Positions 16,792 to 25,489 of a stretch of DNA of 64,000 bases are shown in pieces. Made by a program: the position numbers and the translations under genes. Each line of letters opens with the position of its first letter. The first letter of the stretch is position 1. The stretch comes from Rhodospirillaceae bacterium (GTDB taxonomy: Bacteria; Pseudomonadota; Alphaproteobacteria; Rhodospirillales; Rhodospirillaceae): the NCBI GenBank assembly GCA_947476695.1, contig CANJRD010000011.1, positions 1-64,000 on the forward strand, in the 5' to 3' direction. A model generated the notes under the pieces. That model did not search any database and had not been told where the DNA came from. It saw only the letters and a program-made list of their open reading frames with translations.

Positions 16792-18809
16792 GCCGCGGGC
16801 GGCAGCCCAACCCCCATGCGCCGCAACGCTTCGGCGACCTGATCGGGGTGATAGGGCTTCGCCAGAAACGCCGTCCAGCTGTCCTTCACAAGGTTGCCTT
16901 GCGCGGCACCGCCGTATCCGGTCGTTACGATCACCGGCAGATTAACGCGATCGACGCGCATGCGCAGCGCCAGTTCGTCGCCACGCCCATCCGGCAAACC
17001 CACATCGGTGATCAGCGCGCTGATCTCGTCGCCTTCCTCCGCCATGACCTTCAGCGCCTCGGCGGATGAACCCGCTTCGCGCACCTTGAAGCCCAGCTGC
17101 GTCAGGCTGTAGGCGAGATCCATCCGGATCATCGGTTCGTCCTCGACCACCAGCACCGAGCCGTGCTGGGCGCGGGCGCGCAGCACGCGCGCGCAGGCCT
17201 GCGCCAGTTTGTCGAAGGTGTAGGGCTTGTGCAGCACCGGCGCATCGAAGCCGAGGCCTTCGCGTCCCAGACGGTCGGCGGCGTAGCCCGAGACAAAAAG
17301 CGTGGGCAGGTCCGCGCCGCGGCCTTTGGCGGCCTCCGCCAGCGCCGGGCCGCTCATGCCGCCAGGCAGGCCGACATCCGTGATCAGCAGATCGAACGGC
17401 ATCTGCTCGTCGATGGCGCGCAACGCCTCTTCGCCGGAGCTTGCGAATTGCGGCACGTAGCCGAGTTCCCGCAGCAGGCCGACCAAGTGATCCGCCACAT
17501 CGGGATCGTCCTCGACCACCAGCACGCGCCGGCCCATGCCGTCGGGCACGCCGCGTTCTTGTTCCGGCTCTTCCGGATTCTCGGGCAGCAGCGGCCCCTC
17601 GTATCGCGGCAGATAAATGCGAAGTTCCGTGCCCTTGCCCGGCTTGCTGTCGATCTCAACATGGCCGCCGGTCTGCTTCACAAAGCCGTAAACCTGGGAC
17701 AAGCCGAGGCCCGTGCCATGCCCGACATCCTTCGTCGTGAAGAACGGTTCGAAGGCCAAGTTGAGGACGGACTCCGGCATGCCGACGCCTGAATCGGCGA
17801 TGCGCAGCAGCACCATTTCCGCCGCACCGCCTTCCTCGCGACCGATGGTGGCGTTGCGCGTCTCGATCCGGAGCGTGCCGCCGTCCGGCATGGCGTCGCG
17901 GGCGTTGAGCGAAATATTGAGGATCGCGGTTTCCAGCTGACCGGGATCGACGCGGATGGGCCAAAGATTGTCGGCGCCCACGATCTCCGTGGCCACGCGT
18001 TCACCCAGCACCTGCCGCATGAAATCGGAAACCTGGGTGAGCGCGCCGTTGAGATTGAGCACCTTGGGATCGAGCGCCTGGCGGCGCGAGAACGCCAGCA
18101 GCTGGCGCGTGATGCCGGCGGCGCGCTCGGCGCCCGAGAACGCGCGATCCGCATAGGTGCGCAGGCGTTCGACATCCGGCGAGGACTGCGCCAGCTGACG
18201 CCGCAGGCTTTCGAGATTGCCCATCACGATCGTCAGCATGTTGTTGAAGTCGTGGGCGATGCCACCGGTCAACTGGCCGAGCACATCGAGCTTCTGCGAA
18301 TGCCGCAGCAGATCCTGCGCCTCGGCGCGCTGATCCTTTTCGTTGCGGAGTTCGACGTCCATCTCCGCGATGCGCTCTTCGTTGCGCGCGAGTTCGTCGG
18401 TCAGGGTCAACCCGGCGCGATAACGGCGCATCAAGGAGTCGACGGTCGCCAGGAATTCCTGCGGCGCCAGCGGCTCGACCACATAAGCGTCCGCGCCGCC
18501 CGCCAGACCCGCCGCGCGATGCGTGCTGGCGGTGAAGGCCGCGGAGGTCTGCAGCACCATCGTCGCCGGCTGCGTCTGTTTGAGGATGCGGCAGACGTCG
18601 AGCCCGCTCATGTCGGGCAGTTTCACGTCACAGACGACCAGCGCCGTCGTCGCGGCTTTGGCGGCAGACATGCCATCACCGCCGGTTGCCGCCTCAACCA
18701 CGTCGTAGCCTTCACGCCGCAGGATGTGCGACTTGAGGTAACGCCCGGCCGGGTCGTCATCGAGAACGACGACGCGTTCCTTCTTCGGTGCCGGCGTGTT
18801 CACGCTCAT
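16788..18809 (-). CDS. Hybrid histidine kinase, REC-HisKA-HATPase-REC-REC
   Basis: 673 residues with five domains: receiver 1 (about 12-125, Asp61), a coiled coil (about 135-170), HisKA with His186 (GGIAHDFNNML), HATPase (N box NISLNARDAMPDG near 298-310, G1 DSGVGMP, G2 GHGTGLGL), receiver 2 (428-545, Asp478, Lys528) and receiver 3 (551-668, Asp602, Lys651). In receiver 1 the conserved Lys is replaced by Glu112, so its phosphorylation cycle may be altered. No membrane segment or sensory PAS domain, so input must come from partner proteins. It is translationally coupled (ATGA) to the preceding GHKL-hybrid kinase, placing it at the end of the stressosome operon. Confidence 0.9.
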   Translation of the reverse strand: MSVNTPAPKKERVVVLDDDPAGRYLKSHILRREGYDVVEAATGGDGMSAAKAATTALVVCDVKLPDMSGLDVCRILKQTQPATMVLQTSAAFTASTHRAAGLAGGADAYVVEPLAPQEFLATVDSLMRRYRAGLTLTDELARNEERIAEMDVELRNEKDQRAEAQDLLRHSQKLDVLGQLTGGIAHDFNNMLTIVMGNLESLRRQLAQSSPDVERLRTYADRAFSGAERAAGITRQLLAFSRRQALDPKVLNLNGALTQVSDFMRQVLGERVATEIVGADNLWPIRVDPGQLETAILNISLNARDAMPDGGTLRIETRNATIGREEGGAAEMVLLRIADSGVGMPESVLNLAFEPFFTTKDVGHGTGLGLSQVYGFVKQTGGHVEIDSKPGKGTELRIYLPRYEGPLLPENPEEPEQERGVPDGMGRRVLVVEDDPDVADHLVGLLRELGYVPQFASSGEEALRAIDEQMPFDLLITDVGLPGGMSGPALAEAAKGRGADLPTLFVSGYAADRLGREGLGFDAPVLHKPYTFDKLAQACARVLRARAQHGSVLVVEDEPMIRMDLAYSLTQLGFKVREAGSSAEALKVMAEEGDEISALITDVGLPDGRGDELALRMRVDRVNLPVIVTTGYGGAAQGNLVKDSWTAFLAKPYHPDQVAEALRRMGVGLPPAA

Positions 18810-20932
18810 GCAACCGCCTTGACGGTCCGATCGACCACGTCGCGGATGGCGTTGACGAGGATCGGCGTCGTGATATCGAACTTGGAGATGATCTTGGCCG
18901 CCTTGGCCAACCGGGCGCGCTCGGTGTCGGTCAACACCATCGACGTGGCGATGATGACCGGAATATCGCGCAACGACATGTCGTTCGACAGTGCTTCGAT
19001 GGCGGCATAGCCGTCCATGTGCGGCATGTTGAGGTCGAGCAGGATCACGTCGGGCTGGATGCGCGCCGCCATATCGATGCCGGTCATGGCCGATTCCGCT
19101 TCCGTCAGATCGAACGCCCCGCGCGGCAGCAGCTGGCGGATGAGATAGCGCGAGACTTCTTCATCGTCGATCAACAGCGTGCGGATGGTAGAACGGCTGC
19201 CGGTCAAGCGGTCGAGCGCGGCGACCAGCACGCGCGGGTCGACGGGCTTGTCCAGATATTCGTCCGCCCCGAAGCTGCGCGCCTTGCGCTCTTCGTGGGT
19301 GGTAGACACGACAATCGCGGGAATGCCGACCGTGCGCTCGTTCTGCCGCGTCTCGATCAGCAGGCGCCAGCTTTCCTCGGCTTGCAGCATCACGTCGAGG
19401 ACGATGGCGACGGGTTGCAGGTCGGCCAACACCGCACGGGCATGCGCGAGCGTCTGCACCGCGATCGGTTGATAACGCGTGCTGACCAGGGCCCGCTCGA
19501 GGGTAAAGGAATCCGCCGCATTGTCCTCGACGATCAGCACAGGCAATTTGTCGGGATCGACCGTCCACTGGGGCATCGGCGACACATTCGCCGCGCGCAT
19601 GGAACGGGGCAGCGTCACGGAGAAACACGAGCCGGTGCCCGGCTGACTTTCGACGCTGACGGTGCCGCCCATCAACTCGGCCAGCTTACGGGCGAGCGGC
19701 AGGCCGAGGCCGGTGCCCTTCACCCTGGCCTGATGCGCGCCGGCGACCTGGCCGAACTCTTCCCAGATCACGGCGATGTCGGAGGGGGAGATGCCCAGAC
19801 CGCTGTCGCGGACCTTGAAGGTCACTTCCTGGGTGTCCTGGTTCCATTCGCACCACACGCGAATCTCGCCGCGCTCGGTGAACTTGATCGCGTTGGAGAT
19901 GAAGTTGCGCAGGATTTGCGACACCTTGCCTTCATCGGTGAACAGCAAGGGAACGTCGTTCGCGTCGTCGAACACCAGATCGACCGCATCGCCGATGAGG
20001 ATTGGACGCAGCATGCCGCGCAGGGCGCCGAACAACTCCTCGACGGAGAATTCCTTCGGCGTGACGACTGTTTTGCCGGCCTCGACGCGCGCGATATCGA
20101 GCAGGTTGTTCACCAGTTCGGTCAGGTTCTCCGCCGCGCTGCGGATGAACTGCACCTGCTTTTCCTGTTCGGAGGCCAGCGGCCCGTCGATGCGCGATAG
20201 CAGAAGCCGCGACAGCGACATGATCGAATTCAGCGGCGTACGGAACTCGTGGCTCATGTTGGAGAGGAAGCGCGTCTTCAACTGGTCGGCGCGGCGCAGG
20301 TGATCGGCGCGCTCTTCCAGCTCCGCATACAACGCGACGACGCCGCGGTTGGTGTCCGAAAGTTCCTGATTCAGGATCTGCAGTTCTTCGCCGCGGCGGC
20401 CGAGTTCCTCGAGCTGCAGCATCATTTCTTGGTTCTGGCGGCGCACCTCGGCCACCGGATCGGCCTTGGCCTGCTGGGCGACCAGATCGGAGATCCGGTT
20501 CAGCGTCGCACTGGTCAGGGCCTTCGTTCGGCTGGGCAGATGCTTCTGCAGCGTGACCGTCGTACCCTTGCCGGGTATGGAGGTCATCGTGAACCCGTCC
20601 ATCAGACGGCGCGCGCCGATCACGCCCACGCCCATGCCCGTGGTCGAACGGTGGCGGCCTTCAAGCACGGCCTCGAGATGCGGAATGCCGGGACCGGTGT
20701 CGCTGACGACGATCTCGAAGACGGGCACGTCGCCGTCGTCGAGCCAGAACTCGATGCGTCCGCCTTGGGCGTATTCGAGCACGTTACGCACGATCTCGGA
20801 GACGGCCGTGGCGATGCGGGTCTGATCCTGGCCGTCGAACGCGAGTTCAGCCGCGAGCGTGCGCGAGCGCTGGCGCGCGAGGATGATGTCGGTCTCCTCC
20901 TGCATCGCCATGGCGAGGATGCGCTTCTTCAT
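18806..20932 (-). CDS. RsbT-like GHKL domain fused to hybrid histidine kinase with two receivers
   Basis: 708 residues from ATG 20932, one base after the stop of the phosphatase gene. Residues about 10-130 are an RsbT/RsbW-like GHKL ATPase (N box AVSEIVRNVLEYAQGG; G1 DTGPGIP; G2 GMGVGVIGARRL), similar to the free RsbT encoded two genes upstream. A coiled coil (about 160-215) leads to HisKA with His228 (SNMSHEFRTPLNS), a second, kinase-type HATPase (about 330-445), then receivers with Asp513/Lys562 and Asp633/Lys684. It is cytosolic with no membrane helices. The N-terminal domain suggests it is switched by the stressosome or competes with RsbT. Overlaps the next kinase gene by 4 nt. Confidence 0.88.
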   Translation of the reverse strand: MKKRILAMAMQEETDIILARQRSRTLAAELAFDGQDQTRIATAVSEIVRNVLEYAQGGRIEFWLDDGDVPVFEIVVSDTGPGIPHLEAVLEGRHRSTTGMGVGVIGARRLMDGFTMTSIPGKGTTVTLQKHLPSRTKALTSATLNRISDLVAQQAKADPVAEVRRQNQEMMLQLEELGRRGEELQILNQELSDTNRGVVALYAELEERADHLRRADQLKTRFLSNMSHEFRTPLNSIMSLSRLLLSRIDGPLASEQEKQVQFIRSAAENLTELVNNLLDIARVEAGKTVVTPKEFSVEELFGALRGMLRPILIGDAVDLVFDDANDVPLLFTDEGKVSQILRNFISNAIKFTERGEIRVWCEWNQDTQEVTFKVRDSGLGISPSDIAVIWEEFGQVAGAHQARVKGTGLGLPLARKLAELMGGTVSVESQPGTGSCFSVTLPRSMRAANVSPMPQWTVDPDKLPVLIVEDNAADSFTLERALVSTRYQPIAVQTLAHARAVLADLQPVAIVLDVMLQAEESWRLLIETRQNERTVGIPAIVVSTTHEERKARSFGADEYLDKPVDPRVLVAALDRLTGSRSTIRTLLIDDEEVSRYLIRQLLPRGAFDLTEAESAMTGIDMAARIQPDVILLDLNMPHMDGYAAIEALSNDMSLRDIPVIIATSMVLTDTERARLAKAAKIISKFDITTPILVNAIRDVVDRTVKAVA

Positions 20933-20933
20933 C

Positions 20934-21911
20934 TCACGCAATCCGCATGCAGACGACCGTGGCGTCGTCGCGACCGCGGCGGAAGTCGCGGAACAGCACG
21001 CCGGCGATCAGGCTGGGATGCGCGACGGACAGACCGGGGTATTCGTTGAGATCCCACCGGGCGCTCAAACCGTCGGAATGCATGACGACAGCAGGCGGGG
21101 ACGTGAACGGGTAGGTGAACTCGCGGATGCGCGGGGCCAAATGCCCCGCCGTGCCGTTGTGCGAGACCATACGCTTGACCTCGCCGCCGGTCAGCGTCGC
21201 GCCGGCGATATTGCCGACGCCGACGAACCGCACCTGACGACTGGCGGCGTCGATGCGCGCGACAGCCACTGCCGCGCCGCGGGTCGACAGCAGCGCGCCA
21301 TGAATGCGTTCGACGATGTCGACGATGTCTTTCTCCGCGTGGGTCGTGAAAATGTCGGCCGCGATCCCGGCAGCCTTTGCGGCCAGCAGGCCGTGACCGG
21401 TCCCGTCCACCACCAGGAGGGTGGGGCCGGCCGCCGTGTCGGCGAACAGCCAGCCGTCGCCGCAGACCTGTTCGCCTGGATAGTTATCGACCACGGCGCC
21501 GATGGCGACCTTGGCGGACGGCGCGGTCTGGAAAATGCGCGCGGAGGCAACGGTGCCTTTGTCTGCGCGACTGAACACCTCGAAGCTGTCGGCTTGGCGC
21601 CCGATGATGCCCATCCCGCTGCCGGACGTGCCGGTGGTGGAATAGCCCTGGGCGCTGGCCTGGGCGACATTGCTCATACCGGGGCCTTGATCGACAGACA
21701 TGATGTCCAAATACGCCCCGGTCGGGTCATTCGCATGACGCAAGATGATCCGTCCTTGCTGGGCGTGCTTATGAAGGTTGGTGGCAAGCTCGGTAACGAC
21801 CAGCGCAGCCCGGCCAAGCCGGTCTGCATCCAGGCCGATCTCTTCACCCATCGCGGCCGCCGCCCGCCGCGCCGCGGCGATCTGGCTGGCGTCGGTGATG
21901 TGAAAGATCAT
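20934..21911 (-). CDS. GHKL ATPase-SpoIIE (PP2C) phosphatase fusion, RsbX/RsbU-like
   Basis: 325 residues. The N-terminal about 130 residues are an RsbT/RsbW-type ATPase (ELATNLHKHA N box, DQGPGMSN, SGMGIIGRQ). The C-terminal about 190 residues are a SpoIIE/PP2C phosphatase with the metal-binding aspartates in CGDGW, VDGTGHG, HSDGLSARWD and RDDATVV. In stressosome systems such phosphatases dephosphorylate RsbS/RsbR (RsbX) or an anti-anti-sigma factor (RsbU). ATG at 21911 overlaps the stop of rsbT by 4 nt (ATGA), which decides the start against an upstream TTG. Confidence 0.88.
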   Translation of the reverse strand: MIFHITDASQIAAARRAAAAMGEEIGLDADRLGRAALVVTELATNLHKHAQQGRIILRHANDPTGAYLDIMSVDQGPGMSNVAQASAQGYSTTGTSGSGMGIIGRQADSFEVFSRADKGTVASARIFQTAPSAKVAIGAVVDNYPGEQVCGDGWLFADTAAGPTLLVVDGTGHGLLAAKAAGIAADIFTTHAEKDIVDIVERIHGALLSTRGAAVAVARIDAASRQVRFVGVGNIAGATLTGGEVKRMVSHNGTAGHLAPRIREFTYPFTSPPAVVMHSDGLSARWDLNEYPGLSVAHPSLIAGVLFRDFRRGRDDATVVCMRIA

Positions 21912-22315
21912 GCCTTCCAACGAATCAGTGTCACAACTGTTCCGTGCCCGACTGTCGATTTCACGTCGAATTCATTAACGAGGCGCTTGGCGCCGCTCAA
22001 ACCCAGGCCCAGACCACCGCCGGTGGTGTAGCCGTCGGTCAGGGCCTTCTCCATATCGACAATGCCGGGGCCGTTGTCGGCGAACACCACCTTCACCCCC
22101 CGGCGGCCGCTGGTGTTGACGACCTCGATCGTCACGTCGCCGCCCTTGCCGTAATCGATGGTGTTACGGGCAATTTCGCTCGCGGCGGTGATGACCTTGG
22201 TTTGATCGACCAGGCTCAAGCCAATAGCGATGGCTTCGGCGCGGACGACCTGGCGCAAGCGCACCACGTCCTCGCCGATCTTGACCGGAAAGGTGAGCGT
22301 TTTCTCGACGTTCAC
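21908..22315 (-). CDS. rsbT: Stressosome switch kinase RsbT
   Basis: 135 residues, a stand-alone GHKL ATPase of the RsbT class: N box ITAASEIARNTIDYGKGG, G1 DNGPGIVD, G2 GGGLGLGLSGAKRL and the terminal GTVVTLIRW strand. RsbT phosphorylates RsbS and RsbR in the stressosome and, once released, activates a downstream partner. Start is GTG 22315 inside the rsbS stop codon (4-nt GTGA overlap); its own stop overlaps the phosphatase start. Gene order rsbR-S-T-phosphatase matches known stressosome loci. Confidence 0.92.
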   Translation of the reverse strand: MNVEKTLTFPVKIGEDVVRLRQVVRAEAIAIGLSLVDQTKVITAASEIARNTIDYGKGGDVTIEVVNTSGRRGVKVVFADNGPGIVDMEKALTDGYTTGGGLGLGLSGAKRLVNEFDVKSTVGHGTVVTLIRWKA

Positions 22316-22686
22316 GCGTGTTCTGCCCCGTCGTCGATCTGCCGGCGGATCAACAAGAGGCCGCGATCGACATTGAGTGCGGTTTTGACGCCCGGAAGCT
22401 CGAGGCCGAGCTCGACAAGGGTGATCGCCACCGCCGGGCGCATGCCGACGACGACGGTGACAGCGTCGAGCACACGCGACATCGAGGCGATGTTGTTCAA
22501 CATACGGCCGATGAAGCTGCCGACGATCTCCAGCGCGGAGATGTCGATCAGCACGCCGCGCGCATTCGTCTCGACGATGCGGGTTGTCAGGCTGTCCTGA
22601 AGATTGATCGCCATCCGGTCGTGCATATCGACCTGGATGCTGACCAATAGACAGTCGCCGATCCGGAGGATCGGGATCTGTTCCAT
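22312..22686 (-). CDS. rsbS: Stressosome scaffold STAS protein RsbS
   Basis: 124 residues forming a single STAS domain. The N-terminal IPILRIGDCLLVSIQVDMHD and the phosphorylation region GVLIDISALEIVGSFIG match RsbS proteins, including the Ser after IVG that corresponds to the RsbT target. RsbS co-assembles with RsbR into the large icosahedral stressosome and sequesters RsbT. It starts 3 nt after rsbR and is coupled to rsbT by overlap. Confidence 0.92.
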   Translation of the reverse strand: MEQIPILRIGDCLLVSIQVDMHDRMAINLQDSLTTRIVETNARGVLIDISALEIVGSFIGRMLNNIASMSRVLDAVTVVVGMRPAVAITLVELGLELPGVKTALNVDRGLLLIRRQIDDGAEHA

Positions 22687-22689
22687 GAC

Positions 22690-23595
22690 CTAATCCTCGC
22701 CAGCGGCGGCGGAAGCGGCCGCAGCCTTGATCGCGGCGGCTTCCTTGTCCTTGGCCGTGCGATCGACAACCTTGCGGTTGGTGCTGCGCAGGGCCAGGGC
22801 GAAAGCATCGGCCATGTTGGCTTTCGAGACGACGTTCAGCTCAACGCCCAGGTGCACCATGGTCTGCGCGATTTGGGGCCGGATGCCGCTGATGATGCAG
22901 TCCGCACCCATGAGACGGGCGGCCGAAACCGTTTTCAGCAAGTGCTGCGCGACCATCGTGTCGACGGTCGGAACGCCGGTGATGTCGATGATGGCGATTT
23001 CAGCCTCGCGCTTCACGATCTCCTGCAGCAGGCTTTCCATCACCACCTGCGTACGTCCGCTGTCGAGCGTGCCGATCAGCGGCAGGGCGAGGATGCCGCT
23101 CCACAGCTGCACGACCGGCGTGGACAGTTCCAGCAGTTCCTCCTGCTGGCGGCGGATGACTTCCTCGCGGCTCTTCTGGAAGACTTCCATCGTGTAGAGG
23201 CCGAGCTTGTCGAGCATCACAGTAGAGGCCCAGACCTCGCGGGCGAAGGCGTCGGTATCCTTGCCGGCTTCCTTCGCGAGCGCCGCGAACAGCGGGCCTT
23301 TCAACGAAAAGACGAACATGGCGGTTTCGCCGGGCGTCGCGCCCTTCAGCGCCTGATCGGACGAGATGTCCGTCAGCGCCTGGCGCGCCTGCGCCCAGGC
23401 GCCGCCGTTGATGTCGCCCAGTTGGTCCGCTTCGGCCGCGGCGCGCAGGCCGTCGATGAACTTGCGGGAATGCTCCGCCGCCTCGCCCTGCGAGGAGACC
23501 TTGAGCACGCCCTTCTGCTCCTTGACCCAAGCGTCGAGAAGATCGCCCTGCGACTTCGCGAGAATTTTTGTGAGTACGCCATGCTGAGCGGCCAT
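22690..23595 (-). CDS. rsbR: Stressosome sensor RsbR (RsbRD N-terminal type + STAS)
   Basis: 301 residues. Residues about 5-150 are an all-helical sensory domain of the RsbRD type (not the non-heme globin of Bacillus RsbRA), a linker helix (MEVFQKSREEVIRRQQEELLELSTPVV) leads into a STAS domain (about 165-280) with the target region IIDITGVPTVDTMVAQH carrying Thr residues equivalent to RsbR phospho-sites. A short Ala/Lys-rich tail follows. It should form the turrets and core of the stressosome with RsbS. ATG 23595 has AGGGA upstream. First gene of a six-gene operon. Confidence 0.92.
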   Translation of the reverse strand: MAAQHGVLTKILAKSQGDLLDAWVKEQKGVLKVSSQGEAAEHSRKFIDGLRAAAEADQLGDINGGAWAQARQALTDISSDQALKGATPGETAMFVFSLKGPLFAALAKEAGKDTDAFAREVWASTVMLDKLGLYTMEVFQKSREEVIRRQQEELLELSTPVVQLWSGILALPLIGTLDSGRTQVVMESLLQEIVKREAEIAIIDITGVPTVDTMVAQHLLKTVSAARLMGADCIISGIRPQIAQTMVHLGVELNVVSKANMADAFALALRSTNRKVVDRTAKDKEAAAIKAAAASAAAGED

Positions 23596-23870
23596 GGCAG
23601 TTCCCTGTATTTCTTGGAGAATTACCTGTCGGTCGTGCTGGGCCCGGCAGGCTGCTCGACCTCTGATTGAAGCGTACCCTACCCGACGTTATTCGGCAGA
23701 GCGAGTCTGTGTATGTTGGCTTCAGGACACGCGCGCGCGCCGCGATTTGGAAAAATTTCCCTAATACAGGCAATGGGATAGAGCCCTTACGGGACCTTAA
23801 ATTACTGCGCGTTCCGTCGCATGTTTCGGCCCGCGAATTACGGGTTTTCCGAAGTCGGGCATCCTAAGGC
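23596..23870. other. Intergenic region between rsbR and the divergent receiver gene
   Basis: A 275-nt gap that must hold the promoter of the stressosome operon (leftward) and of the response regulator (rightward). It is less GC-rich than its surroundings, with an A/T-rich patch at 23749-23765. No clear EcfG-type (GGAAC-N16/17-GTT) or strong sigma-70 pair was found by eye on either strand. Confidence 0.5.
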
Positions 23871-24215
23871 ATGAAACGGATTCTAGTGGTCGATGACGAC
23901 CCCGGCGCGCGGTACGCGCTGACCCGCCTGCTGGAAAGCGTCGGGTTCGAGGTGTTCTCGGCCCCCGATTACCTCGCCGCGTTGCAGGAACTCGACAAGG
24001 GCGAGTGCAGGCTGTTGATCACCGATGTGGTCATGCCCAAGGGCGTCAACGGATTCGCGCTCGGCCGCATGGCGCAGATGCGGCAACGGAACCTGAAGAT
24101 CATCTACGTCACCGGCTACGACGTTCCGATCGACGAGGCCGACGGCGTGGTTCTGCGGAAACCGTTCTCAGACCGCGTCCTGCTCGACCACGTCGAGGCG
24201 ATGCTGGCGGCTTAA
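23871..24215 (+). CDS. Single-domain response regulator (CheY-like)
   Basis: 114 residues, one receiver domain and nothing else: acidic pocket VVDDDP, phospho-acceptor Asp52 (LLITDVVMP), Thr81 (IYVTGYD) and Lys97 (VLRKPF). Without an output domain it would act by protein-protein contact or as a phosphate sink. It lies divergent from the stressosome operon that encodes two hybrid kinases, so it is a plausible phosphotransfer partner (inference). Ends with a normal TAA stop. The ribosome site (AAGG) is unusually close to the ATG. Confidence 0.88.
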   Translation: MKRILVVDDDPGARYALTRLLESVGFEVFSAPDYLAALQELDKGECRLLITDVVMPKGVNGFALGRMAQMRQRNLKIIYVTGYDVPIDEADGVVLRKPFSDRVLLDHVEAMLAA

Positions 24216-24313
24216 GCGGCCCCTCACCGTCTCGCGGATACGCGGCCCGTCGTCCCTAGGACGGCCTTGCGGCGTCGGCCATACTGCCGTCCCGTCCGGT
24301 GGGGAGGTTGCCT

Positions 24314-25489
24314 ATGGCTCGGAACTTCTTTTTGCTCATGCTTGCCGTTGTGCTGGCCGGTGTCGCCGGCTGGGCGATCTTGGATACGACATCCGAGTCC
24401 GCGCCCGCGCGCACGGCCGCCAAGGCGCGACCGATCACACAACCGGGGAGCGGCAGCGCGCCGGCGAAAGCTTTCGCCGATCTCGCCCCGCCCCCGACGC
24501 CGGACTACAGCAAGGCAACCGCCTGGGCCGCGCGCCCGGACAAGAAAGATTACGCCGATCTGGTGCCGGAGAACGACCCGCTGCCCGACGATCAGGCGAT
24601 GGCGGGCGTCGACGTCTTCTACATCCACCCGACGACATTCCGCAGCGGCGACGCCTGGGTGCAGGACATCGCCGACGCGCGCGTGAACGAATGGACCGAC
24701 GCGAGCGTGATCGCGCGGCAGGCGGCGATCTTCAACGGCTGCTGCCGCGTGTTCGCGCCGCGCTATCGCCAGGCGGCGGGGGGGGCGGTATCGAACCCGG
24801 TCGAGGGCCTGAAGGCCTATGCGTTCGCCTATGAGGACGTGAAGCGCGCGTTCAAATATTATCTCGATCACGACAACAAGGGCCGGCCGTTCATCCTGGT
24901 GGGGCACAGCCAGGGCACGTTCCATCTGCTGCCGCTGCTGGAAGAGATGATCGACCAAACGCCGTTGCGCGAACAACTGGTGGCCGCCTACGCGATCGGT
25001 ATCGGCGTGCCGATGGGCAGCTTCGGACGGCAGTACAAGTCGCTGGTCGCCTGCGAGCGTCCGGACCAGACCGCTTGCATCATCAGCTGGAACACCTTCG
25101 GCCGTAACGGCGACCCGAACGCCACGATCGTGCGGCAGCAGCAGCGCTACATCGAGCGCTACAAGACCGAGGAGGGCAAAGAGCTGCTGTGCGTCAATCC
25201 GCTGACCTTCGACACAGCGATCCCCGACGCCGCCGCCGAGCTCAACACCGGCGCGCTGCCCGGCGTGGCGGCGGACGGCCCATTGCCGGCGGTGAAGCCG
25301 GGGCTGGTCGGCGCCACCTGCCGCGACGGCACATTGTGGGCCGACATCCCGACCGATTCGGATTTCGTGCTGAACATCGTCCCGGGCGAGATGCTGCACT
25401 TCCACGACATGGACCTGTTCTTCCAGAACATCCGCGGCAACGCGATCCTGCGCGCGCAGGCGTGGTTGAGGGACCATCCGCGCGCATGA
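24314..25489 (+). CDS. DUF3089-family alpha/beta-hydrolase, membrane-anchored or secreted
   Basis: 391 residues. ATG 24314 with GGGGAGG upstream starts an uncleaved anchor or signal peptide (MARNFFLLMLAVVLAGVAGWAIL), followed by a Pro/Ala-rich linker. The catalytic domain has DVFYIHPTT at the start, the nucleophile elbow GHSQGT and a C-terminal HFHDMDLFF segment providing His, a pattern typical of the DUF3089 family (uncharacterised hydrolases). It acts outside the inner membrane. The stop overlaps the next gene by 4 nt (ATGA), so the two are coupled. Confidence 0.8.
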   Translation: MARNFFLLMLAVVLAGVAGWAILDTTSESAPARTAAKARPITQPGSGSAPAKAFADLAPPPTPDYSKATAWAARPDKKDYADLVPENDPLPDDQAMAGVDVFYIHPTTFRSGDAWVQDIADARVNEWTDASVIARQAAIFNGCCRVFAPRYRQAAGGAVSNPVEGLKAYAFAYEDVKRAFKYYLDHDNKGRPFILVGHSQGTFHLLPLLEEMIDQTPLREQLVAAYAIGIGVPMGSFGRQYKSLVACERPDQTACIISWNTFGRNGDPNATIVRQQQRYIERYKTEEGKELLCVNPLTFDTAIPDAAAELNTGALPGVAADGPLPAVKPGLVGATCRDGTLWADIPTDSDFVLNIVPGEMLHFHDMDLFFQNIRGNAILRAQAWLRDHPRA

